A DNA stretch of 64,000 bases, from NCBI RefSeq assembly GCF_000399685.1, contig NZ_KB976987.1, positions 1,503,184 to 1,567,183 of the forward strand, written 5' to 3'. Below are positions 10,564 to 18,536 of this stretch, piece after piece (within the stretch, counting starts at the first letter, position 1; every line of letters starts with the position of its first letter). The stretch comes from Acinetobacter pittii ANC 4050 (lineage in GTDB: Bacteria > Pseudomonadota > Gammaproteobacteria > Pseudomonadales > Moraxellaceae). The notes beneath the pieces are model-generated. The model was not told the origin of the DNA. It saw only the letters and a program-made list of their open reading frames with translations, and ran no database searches. The position numbers were made by a program, and so were the translations under genes.

Positions 10564-11496
10564 TTAAACTTCCTCTTTAACGATTTGACGAACTGTACCT
10601 GTTGTCTGATTTCCGTAATAAACACCATACGTTTTCAGATGGTTTTCTTTGCGATAGCGCATCAACATACTTTCTAAAGCGCCGTCTACAAACTCTAGCT
10701 TTTCAAGGTCATTTAAATCGACAAACTGACCTTTAGTGGCTTTAGCTACGGGTGTGTTGCATAAAAATGAAATATATTGCTGCTGGTTTTCAACGTTTTC
10801 ATATACAGAGTAAATGAAGTTGGCAGAAGCATCTGGCTGATATTCTGCAAAGATTTTCTCAAGCGCTTTATCGGCACCGTCTTTATCTACCATCACATGT
10901 GGAATAGTCCATTTATGATCGGCAGTTTCTTCAAGCAAAATGGTATTTTCATGACCAATGATCGCACTCATCACCACTTTAGGACCAGAGATGACCTCGG
11001 CAGAAAGTTTGGCCGGAGTGAAATATCCACCACGATAATAACCAAGACCTGCAAAACCTGTCGAAGCAAAATCTTCAACTTTACCAATTAAAATGGCGTG
11101 GTCACCTGCATCGACAACTTGGTAAGTTGTACAGTCAAACCATGCACTCACATGATGGATTAGTGGATTTTGGCAAGCACTTTTTGACCATGAAAGATTT
11201 GCAAAACGGTCTTCGCTTGGACGAGCAAAGGTATTTGAAACATCCTTTTGCTCTTCTGCCAAAATATTAATTGCAAAATGAGTGGTATTTGCAAAGTTAT
11301 GATAATTGCTTGATGTCTTGGCAATACTCACTAGAAGTAAAGCTGGGTCCAAAGACACCGAAGCAAAAGAGTTTGCTGTAAAGCCAAGTGGCGTTCCATC
11401 TTCTTTACAGGTTGTGACCACGGTAACGCCCGTCATAAATGACCCGAAAGCATCACGTAATTCACGTATTTTATTAATTGTATCCATTTCACTCAT
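10564..11496 (-). CDS. Flavin reductase with a C-terminal extension (degenerate Nudix-like)
   Basis: The 310-residue protein starts with a flavin reductase domain (about residues 8-165), recognisable by GSFMTGVTVVTT and GFTANSFASVSLDPALLLVSI. It would use NAD(P)H to make the reduced flavin needed by the adjacent monooxygenase. The remaining 140 or so residues are unusual for the family. They read like a Nudix fold (AIIGHENTILLEE, then WTIPHVMVDKDGADKALEKIF) but lack a complete Nudix box. The gene has a clear AAGGA site and is tightly packed in the operon. The role of the extension is unknown. Confidence 0.85.
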   Translation of the reverse strand: MSEMDTINKIRELRDAFGSFMTGVTVVTTCKEDGTPLGFTANSFASVSLDPALLLVSIAKTSSNYHNFANTTHFAINILAEEQKDVSNTFARPSEDRFANLSWSKSACQNPLIHHVSAWFDCTTYQVVDAGDHAILIGKVEDFASTGFAGLGYYRGGYFTPAKLSAEVISGPKVVMSAIIGHENTILLEETADHKWTIPHVMVDKDGADKALEKIFAEYQPDASANFIYSVYENVENQQQYISFLCNTPVAKATKGQFVDLNDLEKLEFVDGALESMLMRYRKENHLKTYGVYYGNQTTGTVRQIVKEEV

Positions 11497-11526
11497 TGTT
11501 ATATTCCTTCAGCAATGTGTGGCAAT

Positions 11527-12318
11527 TTAAACGCTGGTTTCCAACCACGCTTGCATTGCATTATTCACTTTATCAGGTGCAGTTAAGTTCACCATGTGAC
11601 GTTCATTTTCAATGACAATTGCAGTGCCATGCTTTGCCTGATTCGCCATTTGCACGGCCATTTCTGCAGTTGAGTTCGGATCATCCGTTCCAGTCAACAC
11701 CAAAGCAGGACAAGTAATCTTTGACCAGTCATCTGCATAGGTTTCATCGCCTTGCGCAAAAGCAGAATATGCAGTGGTATAACCAGACAAGTCGACATTT
11801 TCGAGCCATGATTTCACTTTAGCTGCCGCTATACGCTCGACTTCGCTTTCGCCAAACCAGCGCTGTAGCGGAGTCTCAACATCAATACGGCCTGTTTTTA
11901 ACTCTTCAGCTCTTTGGATCACGGCATTACGTGCTTGGGTTGTACGTTTATATACACCATTAAGCACTGCCATCCGTTTAACTAAATCAGGACGGGTAAC
12001 GCTAACTCCTGTGGTAATTAGCGAGCCCATTGAATGTCCCGCTAAATTTACAGGTCCTAAATTTAAGGCTGTAATAAATTCGATGGTCCATTCAACAAAA
12101 TCTTGTAATTTTGCGTCTGACGGTAATTTGGTGCTTTGACCATGGCCCGGCATATCTACTGAAATTACATGATAATGTTTAGAAAAATATTCAATTTGTG
12201 GATACCATGCCGCAGCTTGCATTCCCACTCCATGGATCAGAACCAGAGGCTCTCCTTCGCCTTGCTCAAAATAGTGAGCAATACGGTTATTTGACAGCTG
12301 CAGGGTTTTTGACATCAT
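11527..12318 (-). CDS. Alpha/beta-hydrolase, candidate amidohydrolase of the cluster
   Basis: The 263-residue hydrolase has the oxyanion motif LIHGVG (residues 28-33), the nucleophile elbow GHSMGS (Ser96), an acid region VLTGTDDPNS and a catalytic His near residue 241 (ERHMVNL). No signal peptide is visible, so it is cytoplasmic. Its start overlaps the DUF1185 gene by about 30 bp; the second ATG, at 12315, is equally possible. RutD in the uracil pathway is a comparable alpha/beta-hydrolase. Here it may hydrolyse an amide, ester or lactone produced after ring opening. Confidence 0.85.
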   Translation of the reverse strand: MMSKTLQLSNNRIAHYFEQGEGEPLVLIHGVGMQAAAWYPQIEYFSKHYHVISVDMPGHGQSTKLPSDAKLQDFVEWTIEFITALNLGPVNLAGHSMGSLITTGVSVTRPDLVKRMAVLNGVYKRTTQARNAVIQRAEELKTGRIDVETPLQRWFGESEVERIAAAKVKSWLENVDLSGYTTAYSAFAQGDETYADDWSKITCPALVLTGTDDPNSTAEMAVQMANQAKHGTAIVIENERHMVNLTAPDKVNNAMQAWLETSV

Positions 12319-12889
12319 GACCTAACTCTTCCAAATCTTTATAACGATCACCAATACGATGATGTGGTCGACCACCTGTTGCTGCACCAATCACAACAAC
12401 CAGCTCATCGGCAGCAGGTGCATCTGGAATTGCAAATTGCAATGTTAAGTAATGAGAACGACGGCCTTCGTCATTTTTATCCATCATTGGAATTAAAATC
12501 GGCGCATTTGCTGGGCCACGGGTATTGTTAAATGCTAAATAAGATTTCGCACCGACAGCGCTACGGTAAGTATTACCAAAATGTAAGGTGTGAATTAAAG
12601 CTGATGCATGCTCAAGTTCACCATTTAAGCCAACTACTGCACTTTTACCAAAAGCTTCAACAGCTTCGCCCGAACCGACTTCATCAAGAATAAGCTTGGT
12701 TAAATGTTCGCTTAAGATCGGCGCAATGCGGCGAATTTCCGGTGTTAGGTTTTCTACATAGCCTTGCCCTGCCCACGGATTTTTAATAACCGCTGCGGCT
12801 GCCACCATTTTTAAAGGCTTTGCTGCTTCTTTGCCGCCATCTACATAAGTGGTTTCTACATGAAGCACTGTTTTACGTATGAGTTCCAT
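12287..12889 (-). CDS. Amino-acid-synthesis family protein (DUF1185)
   Basis: The start is placed at the ATG at 12889, where AAGGAAGAG precedes it, giving 200 residues. The sequence (for example VVGLNGELEHASALIHTL and NTRGPANAPILIPMMDKND) matches my recollection of the AA_synth/DUF1185 family. Members recur beside luciferase-like oxygenases and amide-handling genes but have no settled reaction. It is the first gene of the operon and lies directly behind the palindromic operator. I infer a role in processing a ring-opened amide or an unstable intermediate. Confidence 0.75.
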   Translation of the reverse strand: MELIRKTVLHVETTYVDGGKEAAKPLKMVAAAAVIKNPWAGQGYVENLTPEIRRIAPILSEHLTKLILDEVGSGEAVEAFGKSAVVGLNGELEHASALIHTLHFGNTYRSAVGAKSYLAFNNTRGPANAPILIPMMDKNDEGRRSHYLTLQFAIPDAPAADELVVVIGAATGGRPHHRIGDRYKDLEELGHDVKNPAAVK

Positions 12890-12923
12890 TGCTCTTCCTT
12901 GCAAGTAAATTATCTTGTCATTC

Positions 12924-12945
12924 GTATTATGGTATACCATAATAC
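12924..12945. promoter_or_regulatory. Perfect 22-bp palindrome, probable GntR operator
   Basis: The palindrome is centred on TTATGGTATACCATAA and is symmetrical over all 22 bases. TGGTATACCA fits the GT-N-AC style operators of FadR/VanR-type GntR proteins. It lies 35 bp before the start of the DUF1185 operon and about 100 bp before the divergent GntR gene, so it can govern both directions. A close copy occurs at 5073-5088. Confidence 0.75.
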
Positions 12946-13041
12946 ATACTGAAAAAAAAGCAAGAGTTTGCTATGCTAATTTTTATTGAAAAACATGTGA
13001 TGAAACTCAACATGTTAAAAAACAGGAAAATTTAATTATTT

Positions 13042-13704
13042 ATGAATCTTAAAATTGAAAACCCGCCCGTAACATTACGAGAGCTGTGTTTAGATAAAGT
13101 GCGCAATGCCATTATTACGGGCTATTTCCCTTCAGGAAAAAGACTGGTTGAAAGAACGTTATGTGAAGAACTCGGCGTGAGCCGCTCTGTGGTTCGCGAA
13201 GTGATTCGTTATTTAGAAGCAGAAGGTTTAGTTGAGATTTTGCCAAATAAAGGCCCTATCGTTTCGCTACTTAACTGGGACATCGCTTCACAGATCTATG
13301 AAATTCGTCTTTTGTTAGAGCAAAGTGCTGTGGTTGACTGCACTAAAAACCTCGATGATAAAACTGCTGAAAAATTAAAGCTTCTATTAGAAGATCTTAA
13401 AGCTGCTTTTGCTGCTGATGACATCAATCTGATTATTGAAACTTCAACCCAGCTTTATCAAACCATCTTCGCTACCGCAAATCATCATATTGCATGGGAA
13501 GTGGTGCAACGCTTAAATGGTCGAATTAGCCGTCTTCGTGCCATGACTATGAAATCGACAAAGCGTGAAATTTCAGGTTATCAACGTATTAAAAATATGT
13601 GTGAAGCCATCTATCTTCACAAAGACCCAGAAAAGGCAAAAAAAGCAGTTGCTGAACATATTGCTGAAGCTGCTGCTGTCGCAAAAAATATTTTAGATGC
13701 GTGA
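13042..13704 (+). CDS. GntR-family (FadR/FCD subfamily) transcriptional regulator
   Basis: The 220-residue protein has a GntR winged helix (about residues 10-75: LVERTLCEELGVSRSVVREVIRYLEAEGLVEI) and an all-helical FCD effector domain. The FCD domain keeps the helical layout of the family, with AVAEHIAEAAAV near the end. FCD proteins are mostly repressors of catabolic operons, induced by an organic acid intermediate. It is divergent from the N-heterocycle-type operon with a perfect palindrome between them, so it is the probable local regulator and may also control the distant dehydrogenase gene through the site at 5073. Confidence 0.9.
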   Translation: MNLKIENPPVTLRELCLDKVRNAIITGYFPSGKRLVERTLCEELGVSRSVVREVIRYLEAEGLVEILPNKGPIVSLLNWDIASQIYEIRLLLEQSAVVDCTKNLDDKTAEKLKLLLEDLKAAFAADDINLIIETSTQLYQTIFATANHHIAWEVVQRLNGRISRLRAMTMKSTKREISGYQRIKNMCEAIYLHKDPEKAKKAVAEHIAEAAAVAKNILDA

Positions 13705-13766
13705 AATCACAAATTTTAGGAAAAGGTAAATAGACCTTTATTTAATAAATTATAGGGAAATACGAT

Positions 13767-14051
13767 ATGTCTGCTTACTGGATTGCTCATGTCACTATTC
13801 ATGATATGGAACAATATAAACAATATATGGCCACTGCTCCGCAAGCTTTTCAAAAGTACGGTGCCAAGTTTCTTGCCCGTGGCGGTGCCTCAGAAGTTTT
13901 AGAGGGGCAAGAGTTTGAACGTCACGTGGTGATTGAGTTTCCAGATATGGAAACTGCACGTGAATGTTACTTTTCACCTGAATATCAGCTTGCCAAAAGT
14001 AAACGTCAAGGCTGCTGTGAGGTCATGGTGAGTTTTGTTGAAGGGATTTAA
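13767..14051 (+). CDS. DUF1330 family protein
   Basis: The 94-residue protein is one complete DUF1330 domain of dimeric alpha-beta barrel type (YWIAHVTIHDMEQYKQYMA, GAKFLARGG, FPDMETARECYFSPEYQ). A good AGGGAAA ribosome site supports the start. It follows the GntR gene by 62 bp and is probably co-transcribed. The reaction of DUF1330 proteins is not established. The location suggests help with an intermediate of the catabolic cluster, perhaps an isomerase-like or protective role. Confidence 0.85.
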   Translation: MSAYWIAHVTIHDMEQYKQYMATAPQAFQKYGAKFLARGGASEVLEGQEFERHVVIEFPDMETARECYFSPEYQLAKSKRQGCCEVMVSFVEGI

Positions 14052-14057
14052 ATTGCT

Positions 14058-14093
14058 GAATTGATTTCTCTACTTGAGAAATCAATTCTTTTT
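14058..14093 (+). terminator. Rho-independent terminator after the DUF1330 gene
   Basis: A 13-bp perfect stem (GAATTGATTTCTC / GAGAAATCAATTC) with a 5-nt loop is followed by TTTTT. It marks the end of the regulator-DUF1330 unit. Confidence 0.85.
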
Positions 14094-14116
14094 GAAGTGC
14101 TTAAGAACATTTTGTT

Positions 14117-14761
14117 TTAGGCATTGGTTTGGTGATGAAGATTTTGTTCTATAGACATAGCTTTTTGCCAGCTTTCTAAGCTTTCTAGACTTTTTACATA
14201 TTGTTCAATATTGAGATATTTTGAGCGAATATTTAAAGAATTAATTAGACCATAGACTACGAAACCAATCATAAAATCTGCACCTGTTAAGCTATCGCCT
14301 ACTAAGAATTTTTTACCTAGTAATTGTTGATCTAAATACGAAAATACTTTATCCAACTCAGCATGCGCATATCGGTCCAAGAACTTTAATTGAGTGCCAT
14401 TTTTTAACTCAATCGAATTAAAAATATTTAATAAATATGGAACCATAGCCGAACTTTCTGAAAAATGAACCCATTGTAAATAATCAAGATAGCTGTCTGA
14501 ATCTTTTGCAGGCATAAGTTGTGGAGCAAACTTTTCAATCAAAATTTCTACAATTGCACCTGATTCTGCAATCACTTTTCCATTGAGCTCAATCACAGGT
14601 GATTTGCCTAAAGGATGAATGTTTTTTAATTCTTGAGGTGCAAGATTTGTAGTTTTATCTCGGAAATAACGTTTTAATTCATAGGGTTGATTAATTTCTT
14701 CAAGTAACCACAGAATGCGAAATGAGCGTGAAGCATTTAAATGATGAAGAATAATAGACAT
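14117..14761 (-). CDS. Glutathione S-transferase family protein
   Basis: The 214-residue protein has an N-terminal thioredoxin-like GST domain (about residues 1-80). The helix-start residues NASRSFRILWLLEE and the glutathione-contacting HPLGKSPVIE...IAESGAI are present. An all-alpha C-terminal domain follows, with the conserved SLTGADFMIGF N-capping segment. It is cytoplasmic and may detoxify electrophiles. It reads toward the catabolic cluster terminator and shares no transcript with it, so a direct role there is uncertain. Confidence 0.9.
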   Translation of the reverse strand: MSIILHHLNASRSFRILWLLEEINQPYELKRYFRDKTTNLAPQELKNIHPLGKSPVIELNGKVIAESGAIVEILIEKFAPQLMPAKDSDSYLDYLQWVHFSESSAMVPYLLNIFNSIELKNGTQLKFLDRYAHAELDKVFSYLDQQLLGKKFLVGDSLTGADFMIGFVVYGLINSLNIRSKYLNIEQYVKSLESLESWQKAMSIEQNLHHQTNA

Positions 14762-14846
14762 TAATTTTCTCTTTTAAACTAGGAGGACAACAAAGTAAGA
14801 CCTCACTATATAGATTAGTAGACGACCGGTCTAATATTTTTTGTTA

Positions 14847-15074
14847 TCAGTACAGCAAACGACTATATATTGGATCTTCCTCAACAAAAAACACTTCCCC
14901 CGATGAGGGTAAGACCCATTGATAAGTTCCTTCTATTTTCTGCATTTTTTCTTTAAAAATATCATATATTGCTACAAGAACATGTTTTTCATCATATTCT
15001 CCTATATAGCCAATTTCCTTTTCTTCATGAAAATCTCTAAACATTTTGTGCATTTTTACTGGTTTAAGTTCCAT
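14847..15074 (-). CDS. Small hypothetical protein
   Basis: This is an AT-rich reading frame of 75 residues from the ATG at 15074, or 83 from a GTG at 15098. The AAAGGA before the ATG is only about one base away, so the start is unsure. The C-terminal half (GTYQWVLPSSGEVFFVEEDPIYSRLLY) looks like a small globular domain. I do not recognise the family. It sits in a run of short hypothetical genes with low GC. Confidence 0.5.
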   Translation of the reverse strand: MELKPVKMHKMFRDFHEEKEIGYIGEYDEKHVLVAIYDIFKEKMQKIEGTYQWVLPSSGEVFFVEEDPIYSRLLY

Positions 15075-15191
15075 ATCCTTTCTCTTTTTTATTATCACTC
15101 TAATTATTATGATCCTTTTTTTATTTTAAATACTAAAAAAATGTACCAAAATATATCTTATAGCAATATCAATTAAATGGTCATTAGGAAT

Positions 15192-15662
15192 TTAATATTT
15201 ATCAAACCTAAACTTTTCCATATCATAAGGGATATCTAGCTTCACGCTCCATTTGCTTGTTTTTTCACTTATTATAACTGCATCAACCTCAAAAGCATCT
15301 TTATCACTAAAACCTTTTATTTTTAAAAAATTAACAAAACTTGAAGCATTTATTTTATTAAGATATCCAACTCTTAAAGTATCTATATAGACAGCAATTT
15401 TATCTGTTTCTTTTTCGAGGCATATTACAGCATTTTTAAAAACCTTAGTTCTATCACCATTTTGGTTACCGACTAAAGTTATCAGTTCTTCTTGGTATAA
15501 AGTTACAACAATTTCATGTTCAAAAAAGTTTTTATTCTCTGTAAATATTTTACCAGCTATTTTCAGGGTACTTTCGGGAAGTTCCAGACTAACTTTAGAA
15601 AAAACTTTAAATAAAATATAAGCCAAAACAAAGAAAATAAAAATTATTATAATAAAAGACAT
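15192..15662 (-). CDS. Membrane-anchored hypothetical protein
   Basis: From the ATG at 15662 (AGAGGA 11 nt upstream) the protein has 156 residues. One strongly hydrophobic N-terminal segment (about residues 3-23, SFIIIIFIFFVLAYILFKVF) should anchor it in the inner membrane, with a soluble domain of about 130 residues behind it. I do not recognise the family and neighbours give no functional clue. Confidence 0.6.
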   Translation of the reverse strand: MSFIIIIFIFFVLAYILFKVFSKVSLELPESTLKIAGKIFTENKNFFEHEIVVTLYQEELITLVGNQNGDRTKVFKNAVICLEKETDKIAVYIDTLRVGYLNKINASSFVNFLKIKGFSDKDAFEVDAVIISEKTSKWSVKLDIPYDMEKFRFDKY

Positions 15663-15758
15663 ATTCAAAATATTCCTCTTAATTTTATAAACTGGCAAAA
15701 AGAATAGTTATTCTTTCTACCAATCCATCATTTAAGAAAAAATAAATTTATTATATTA

Positions 15759-15905
15759 TTATTTTTTCTCTTCTTTCTCATTTGGATTTACTTTTTCTAC
15801 ATCATTCTGATCAGGAGTTTTTGGCTCAAACTCTTTACCATCTTGCTGTTGCTGTTGTTGCTCTTTTGATTTGTCTTGATCGCTTTGAACTTGGTCTTGA
15901 GACAT
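15759..15905 (-). CDS. Small disordered Gln-rich protein (48 aa)
   Basis: A short frame starts at 15905 with a good AGGAGA site 7 nt upstream. The product begins MSQDQVQSDQDKSKE, contains a run of six glutamines (mixed CAA/CAG codons) and ends in NEKEEKK. It is entirely hydrophilic and has no predicted fold. The clear ribosome site argues that it is a real gene. Its composition resembles the small protein encoded at 17274. Function unknown. Confidence 0.6.
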   Translation of the reverse strand: MSQDQVQSDQDKSKEQQQQQQDGKEFEPKTPDQNDVEKVNPNEKEEKK

Positions 15906-16087
15906 TAGAGTCTCTCCTATTTAATGGTGTGCAGATGATTATCTAACACTTAGTTAACATAGTCCTTTTAACTGTATATAGATACAACGCAAGTGTATCT
16001 GAATGTGATAGTGTTGTTTATTATCATAATAATGCATATTTTTTAATTTATTTAAAATTATCTTGGTGATTAATATACTAAAAACAA

Positions 16088-16116
16088 AAAAAAAGCACCT
16101 AAGGTGCTTTTTTATT
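16088..16116 (-). terminator. Terminator after the cold-shock gene
   Basis: An AAAAAAGCACC / GGTGCTTTTTT stem with a 3-nt loop lies 13 bp beyond the cold-shock gene stop. Its T/A-rich flanks allow action in both directions. Confidence 0.8.
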
Positions 16117-16124
16117 TTTAAATA

Positions 16125-16334
16125 TTATTGAGCAATAATATTAGTAGCTGTAGGTCCTTTTTGGCCTTGAGCTATATTAAAAGTAACACGTTGACCTTCA
16201 TATAATGTTTTAAAACCAGAACTACTGATTTCTTTGAAATGTGCAAAAACATCTGGGCCTGTATCTTGTTGAATAAAACCAAAACCTTTAGTTTCATTAA
16301 ACCACTTCACTGTACCAATTGCTGTATTAGACAT
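16125..16334 (-). CDS. Cold-shock protein (CspA family)
   Basis: The 69-residue protein is one complete cold-shock domain. RNP1 is in KGFGFIQQ and RNP2 in DVFAHFKEI, with the typical start [15 protein letters not shown]. It binds single-stranded RNA and DNA, usually as an RNA chaperone. The start at 16334 is set by AAGGA and by family length; an upstream in-frame Met would add an atypical 14-residue tail. The neighbours are unrelated small genes. Confidence 0.95.
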   Translation of the reverse strand: MSNTAIGTVKWFNETKGFGFIQQDTGPDVFAHFKEISSSGFKTLYEGQRVTFNIAQGQKGPTATNIIAQ

Positions 16335-16566
16335 AATATATCCTTTGATTTTTAATAATATAAAGCCATATTTCATGACTCATTAAACTTTGAAAAAATA
16401 ATAACAAATTGAGCTTAAGATCTTAAAAAACGAAGGATTATGAATAAAACTACGATACTAAAAGAGGATTTACTAATAAGTCTTTTTTTCTAGTTAATTC
16501 GAGTATACGCTAAATAAATATTTATACAACAAATTTAAAAATATTTATTTATTATCACCCCGTAAT

Positions 16567-16887
16567 TTAAAAATAATAATTCTTAGATACAGAAATACTT
16601 TTTATAAAACCTGCTAACCAAAGAATAAATTCATGTTCATTCTCAAAATTAGGAAGAAGGCTTAAATCTATTTTCACCACACGCTCTTTCATGGGCCGAT
16701 TTAAGCAATTTTCAAAATCAATAACACTATATTTTAACTGCAAATTATTTGTAGCAGCTTCCTTTTTAATTTCAACCAACAATCTATTGAGACAATCCAC
16801 TAAATTCTTAGAAGTCTGATTTTTAAGATGAATATTATGATAAACACTTTCAGCCACATCAAAATATTTATTCATTTCAGTATCCAT
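16567..16887 (-). CDS. Hypothetical protein (about 106 aa)
   Basis: This is an AT-rich minus-strand frame. The ATG at 16887 has a weak GAG 7 nt upstream and is preferred to the ATG at 16926, which has none. The product is soluble and mostly helical, with a C-terminal FILWLAGFIKSI stretch. I do not recognise a family. It probably belongs to the accessory small-gene region rather than the core genome. Confidence 0.5.
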   Translation of the reverse strand: MDTEMNKYFDVAESVYHNIHLKNQTSKNLVDCLNRLLVEIKKEAATNNLQLKYSVIDFENCLNRPMKERVVKIDLSLLPNFENEHEFILWLAGFIKSISVSKNYYF

Positions 16888-17273
16888 ATTTTTCTCATTT
16901 TCTAAGCAATTTGATTGAGTATGCATGTAAAACTGTATCTTTATGTTGTATAAATATATTTGAAGATCAACTATAGCACTTCAATAGAAATACCTAACTT
17001 TCACTTAAGGAACTTAAATAATATATTTGGTTGAGTTGTAATTATTAAAAAACCATTAAAAACAATAGCGATTTAGGGCTATGTTAAATCTTGTATTTGA
17101 TTAAAATACCCTTCTACTTATATATCAACAGACTATTTGATTTAAAGAAATATGATGTCGATAATTAAACAGTTTCAGGCACATATTTCTACATAGAGTT
17201 CTCACAATCACCGCAATGTAACTAAATTAGAAGCCTACGATAAAGCTTCCTTACGATGATTAAGAAGTTTAAA
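16888..17273. other. 386-bp AT-rich region, mostly without intact genes
   Basis: Apart from the interrupted short frame at 17152-17259 I see no gene. The DNA is strongly AT-rich. It must hold the promoters of the divergent genes at 16887 and 17274, but no clear -35/-10 pair stood out. Confidence 0.4.
17152..17259 (+). pseudogene. Short ORF interrupted by an in-frame amber codon
   Basis: Reading from ATG at 17152 gives MMSIIKQFQAHIST, then TAG at 17194-17196, then in the same frame SSHNHRNVTKLEAYDKASLR and TGA. The second part resembles the KLEAY-KASLR endings I associate with small Acinetobacter proteins. A single change of CAG to TAG would explain the break. It could also be chance in a short frame. 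Confidence 0.35.
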
Positions 17274-17426
17274 ATGTCTGATTTCAAAGAATTTTCTAAA
17301 AAAACCACACAAAATCAAAATGATTCGAATGCTAAACCTACTGAGGATAAAACTGAAAAGACTGTACAACCCCCTAAAGCAGAAAATAATCCTGCCGAAA
17401 ATAATAATAAAGATAAAAAGGAATAA
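17274..17426 (+). CDS. Small disordered charged protein (50 aa)
   Basis: The frame from ATG at 17274 encodes MSDFKEFSKKTTQNQNDSN... and ends in NNNKDKKE. It is rich in Lys, Asn, Glu and Gln and has no hydrophobic core. A clear terminator follows at 17444, which supports real transcription, although the ribosome site is weak. Composition and size resemble the small protein at 15759. Function unknown. Confidence 0.5.
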   Translation: MSDFKEFSKKTTQNQNDSNAKPTEDKTEKTVQPPKAENNPAENNNKDKKE

Positions 17427-17443
17427 ATAATTAATTAACTCAG

Positions 17444-17470
17444 AAGCTCTATACTAAATAGAGCTTTTGT
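17444..17470 (+). terminator. Terminator after the 50-aa gene
   Basis: AAGCTCTAT and ATAGAGCTT arms around a 5-nt loop are followed by TTGTTT, 18 bp after the stop codon. Confidence 0.7.
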
Positions 17471-17562
17471 TTAGCATTATATTAATTAAAAAATATTTTA
17501 CCTAAAATTTCTTCATTAAAAATCAACTACCCACCTAATTTCACAGATATATTTATTTTAAT

Positions 17563-17826
17563 TTAAGCAAGTTCAAATCTTTTATTTAATATTAATTCAA
17601 CTCTTCTTTGTGCATCACAAAAATCAATCTCTTCACTTATCCAAAACGTATGAAGTTGTCCATGTAAATGAAAATGCTCTTTATTATATTGTGAGCCATG
17701 GTCAGAATAATGACTATCTACTCTGAAATGATTTTGATCGTCTTTTCTTTTTTTCCCGTTAAGTATACCGCCAATACAGATATCCATTTTAAAGCCAATA
17801 ATTAATCGAAATTGACTATAACACAT
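17563..17826 (-). CDS. Small hypothetical protein, His-rich centre
   Basis: The frame gives 87 residues from 17826, or 74 from an internal ATG at 17787 (MDICIGGILNGKK). Neither start has a good ribosome site. The middle holds many histidines (SHYSDHGSQYNKEHFHLHGQLH) and the C-terminus EIDFCDAQRRVELILNKRFEL is helix-like. I do not recognise a characterised family. The His cluster might bind a metal, but that is only a suggestion. Confidence 0.5.
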   Translation of the reverse strand: MCYSQFRLIIGFKMDICIGGILNGKKRKDDQNHFRVDSHYSDHGSQYNKEHFHLHGQLHTFWISEEIDFCDAQRRVELILNKRFELA

Positions 17827-18034
17827 AGAGCGCTGTTGCTTAAAAAAGAGTTGTTACCATTATTTTTACAGAATCATATAAAGTTTTCTTATTGTGATGT
17901 ATCTACTTAAATTTAAACAGAATAAATAAATATGATGTATGTTAAAAATACTTCGATATGTAATATGAATATTTATTTATCTAAAATTTATAACATTTTC
18001 AAAATAATTCTTCTGGGAAGAGACAAATCACTAT

Positions 18035-18301
18035 ATGCTGCATGAACAACTTACAGAAATTATCCTCATGTCACAGCAGACCCTGCTACAAGAACTGAAC
18101 TCCAGAATCGATTATTACTCTAACAGAACAGACTACCCACTACGCAGAATTTTGATAGGTTACCGTGCATACGCAAAATTGATGCTATGTGCATCTTTCT
18201 CAGATGAAGTTATAAATTCTGCAATTGACCCAAATAAACGAAAATATAAAAAGTTAAAAATCAAAGTCACCAAAGATGATGACCAACTCGAACTTGAATG
18301 A
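18035..18301 (+). CDS. Small hypothetical protein (88 aa)
   Basis: This soluble helical protein ends in a Lys-rich then acidic tail (KKLKIKVTKDDDQLELE). GGGAAGAG lies rather far upstream of the ATG, so an internal start at 18068 cannot be excluded. Codon use is ordinary for the region. I do not recognise the family, and it has no obvious operon partner. Confidence 0.5.
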   Translation: MLHEQLTEIILMSQQTLLQELNSRIDYYSNRTDYPLRRILIGYRAYAKLMLCASFSDEVINSAIDPNKRKYKKLKIKVTKDDDQLELE

Positions 18302-18536
18302 ATCAATCAAAGCGGCTCATCCATTCGTGCTTTTAGACAATTGATGTCATGAGGCTAGAAAGCCCAATTCTAAAATATAACCTTTTCAATTCTCGAAATG
18401 CTTAGAAAAACAAAGAGGCCGAAACCTCCTTATTCTTATTACAATAAAATTCAGTCATCAATTGGCGAACGCTTGCTTAGAAGTGCCTTTAATCAAAAGC
18501 TAACGATCACATAGCCAAAGAAAAGAATATTTGCAC

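Noticed and set aside
15841..15875. CAA/CAG repeat as a phase-variable tract
   Set aside because: The run of glutamine codons is mixed and short, so slippage is unlikely.
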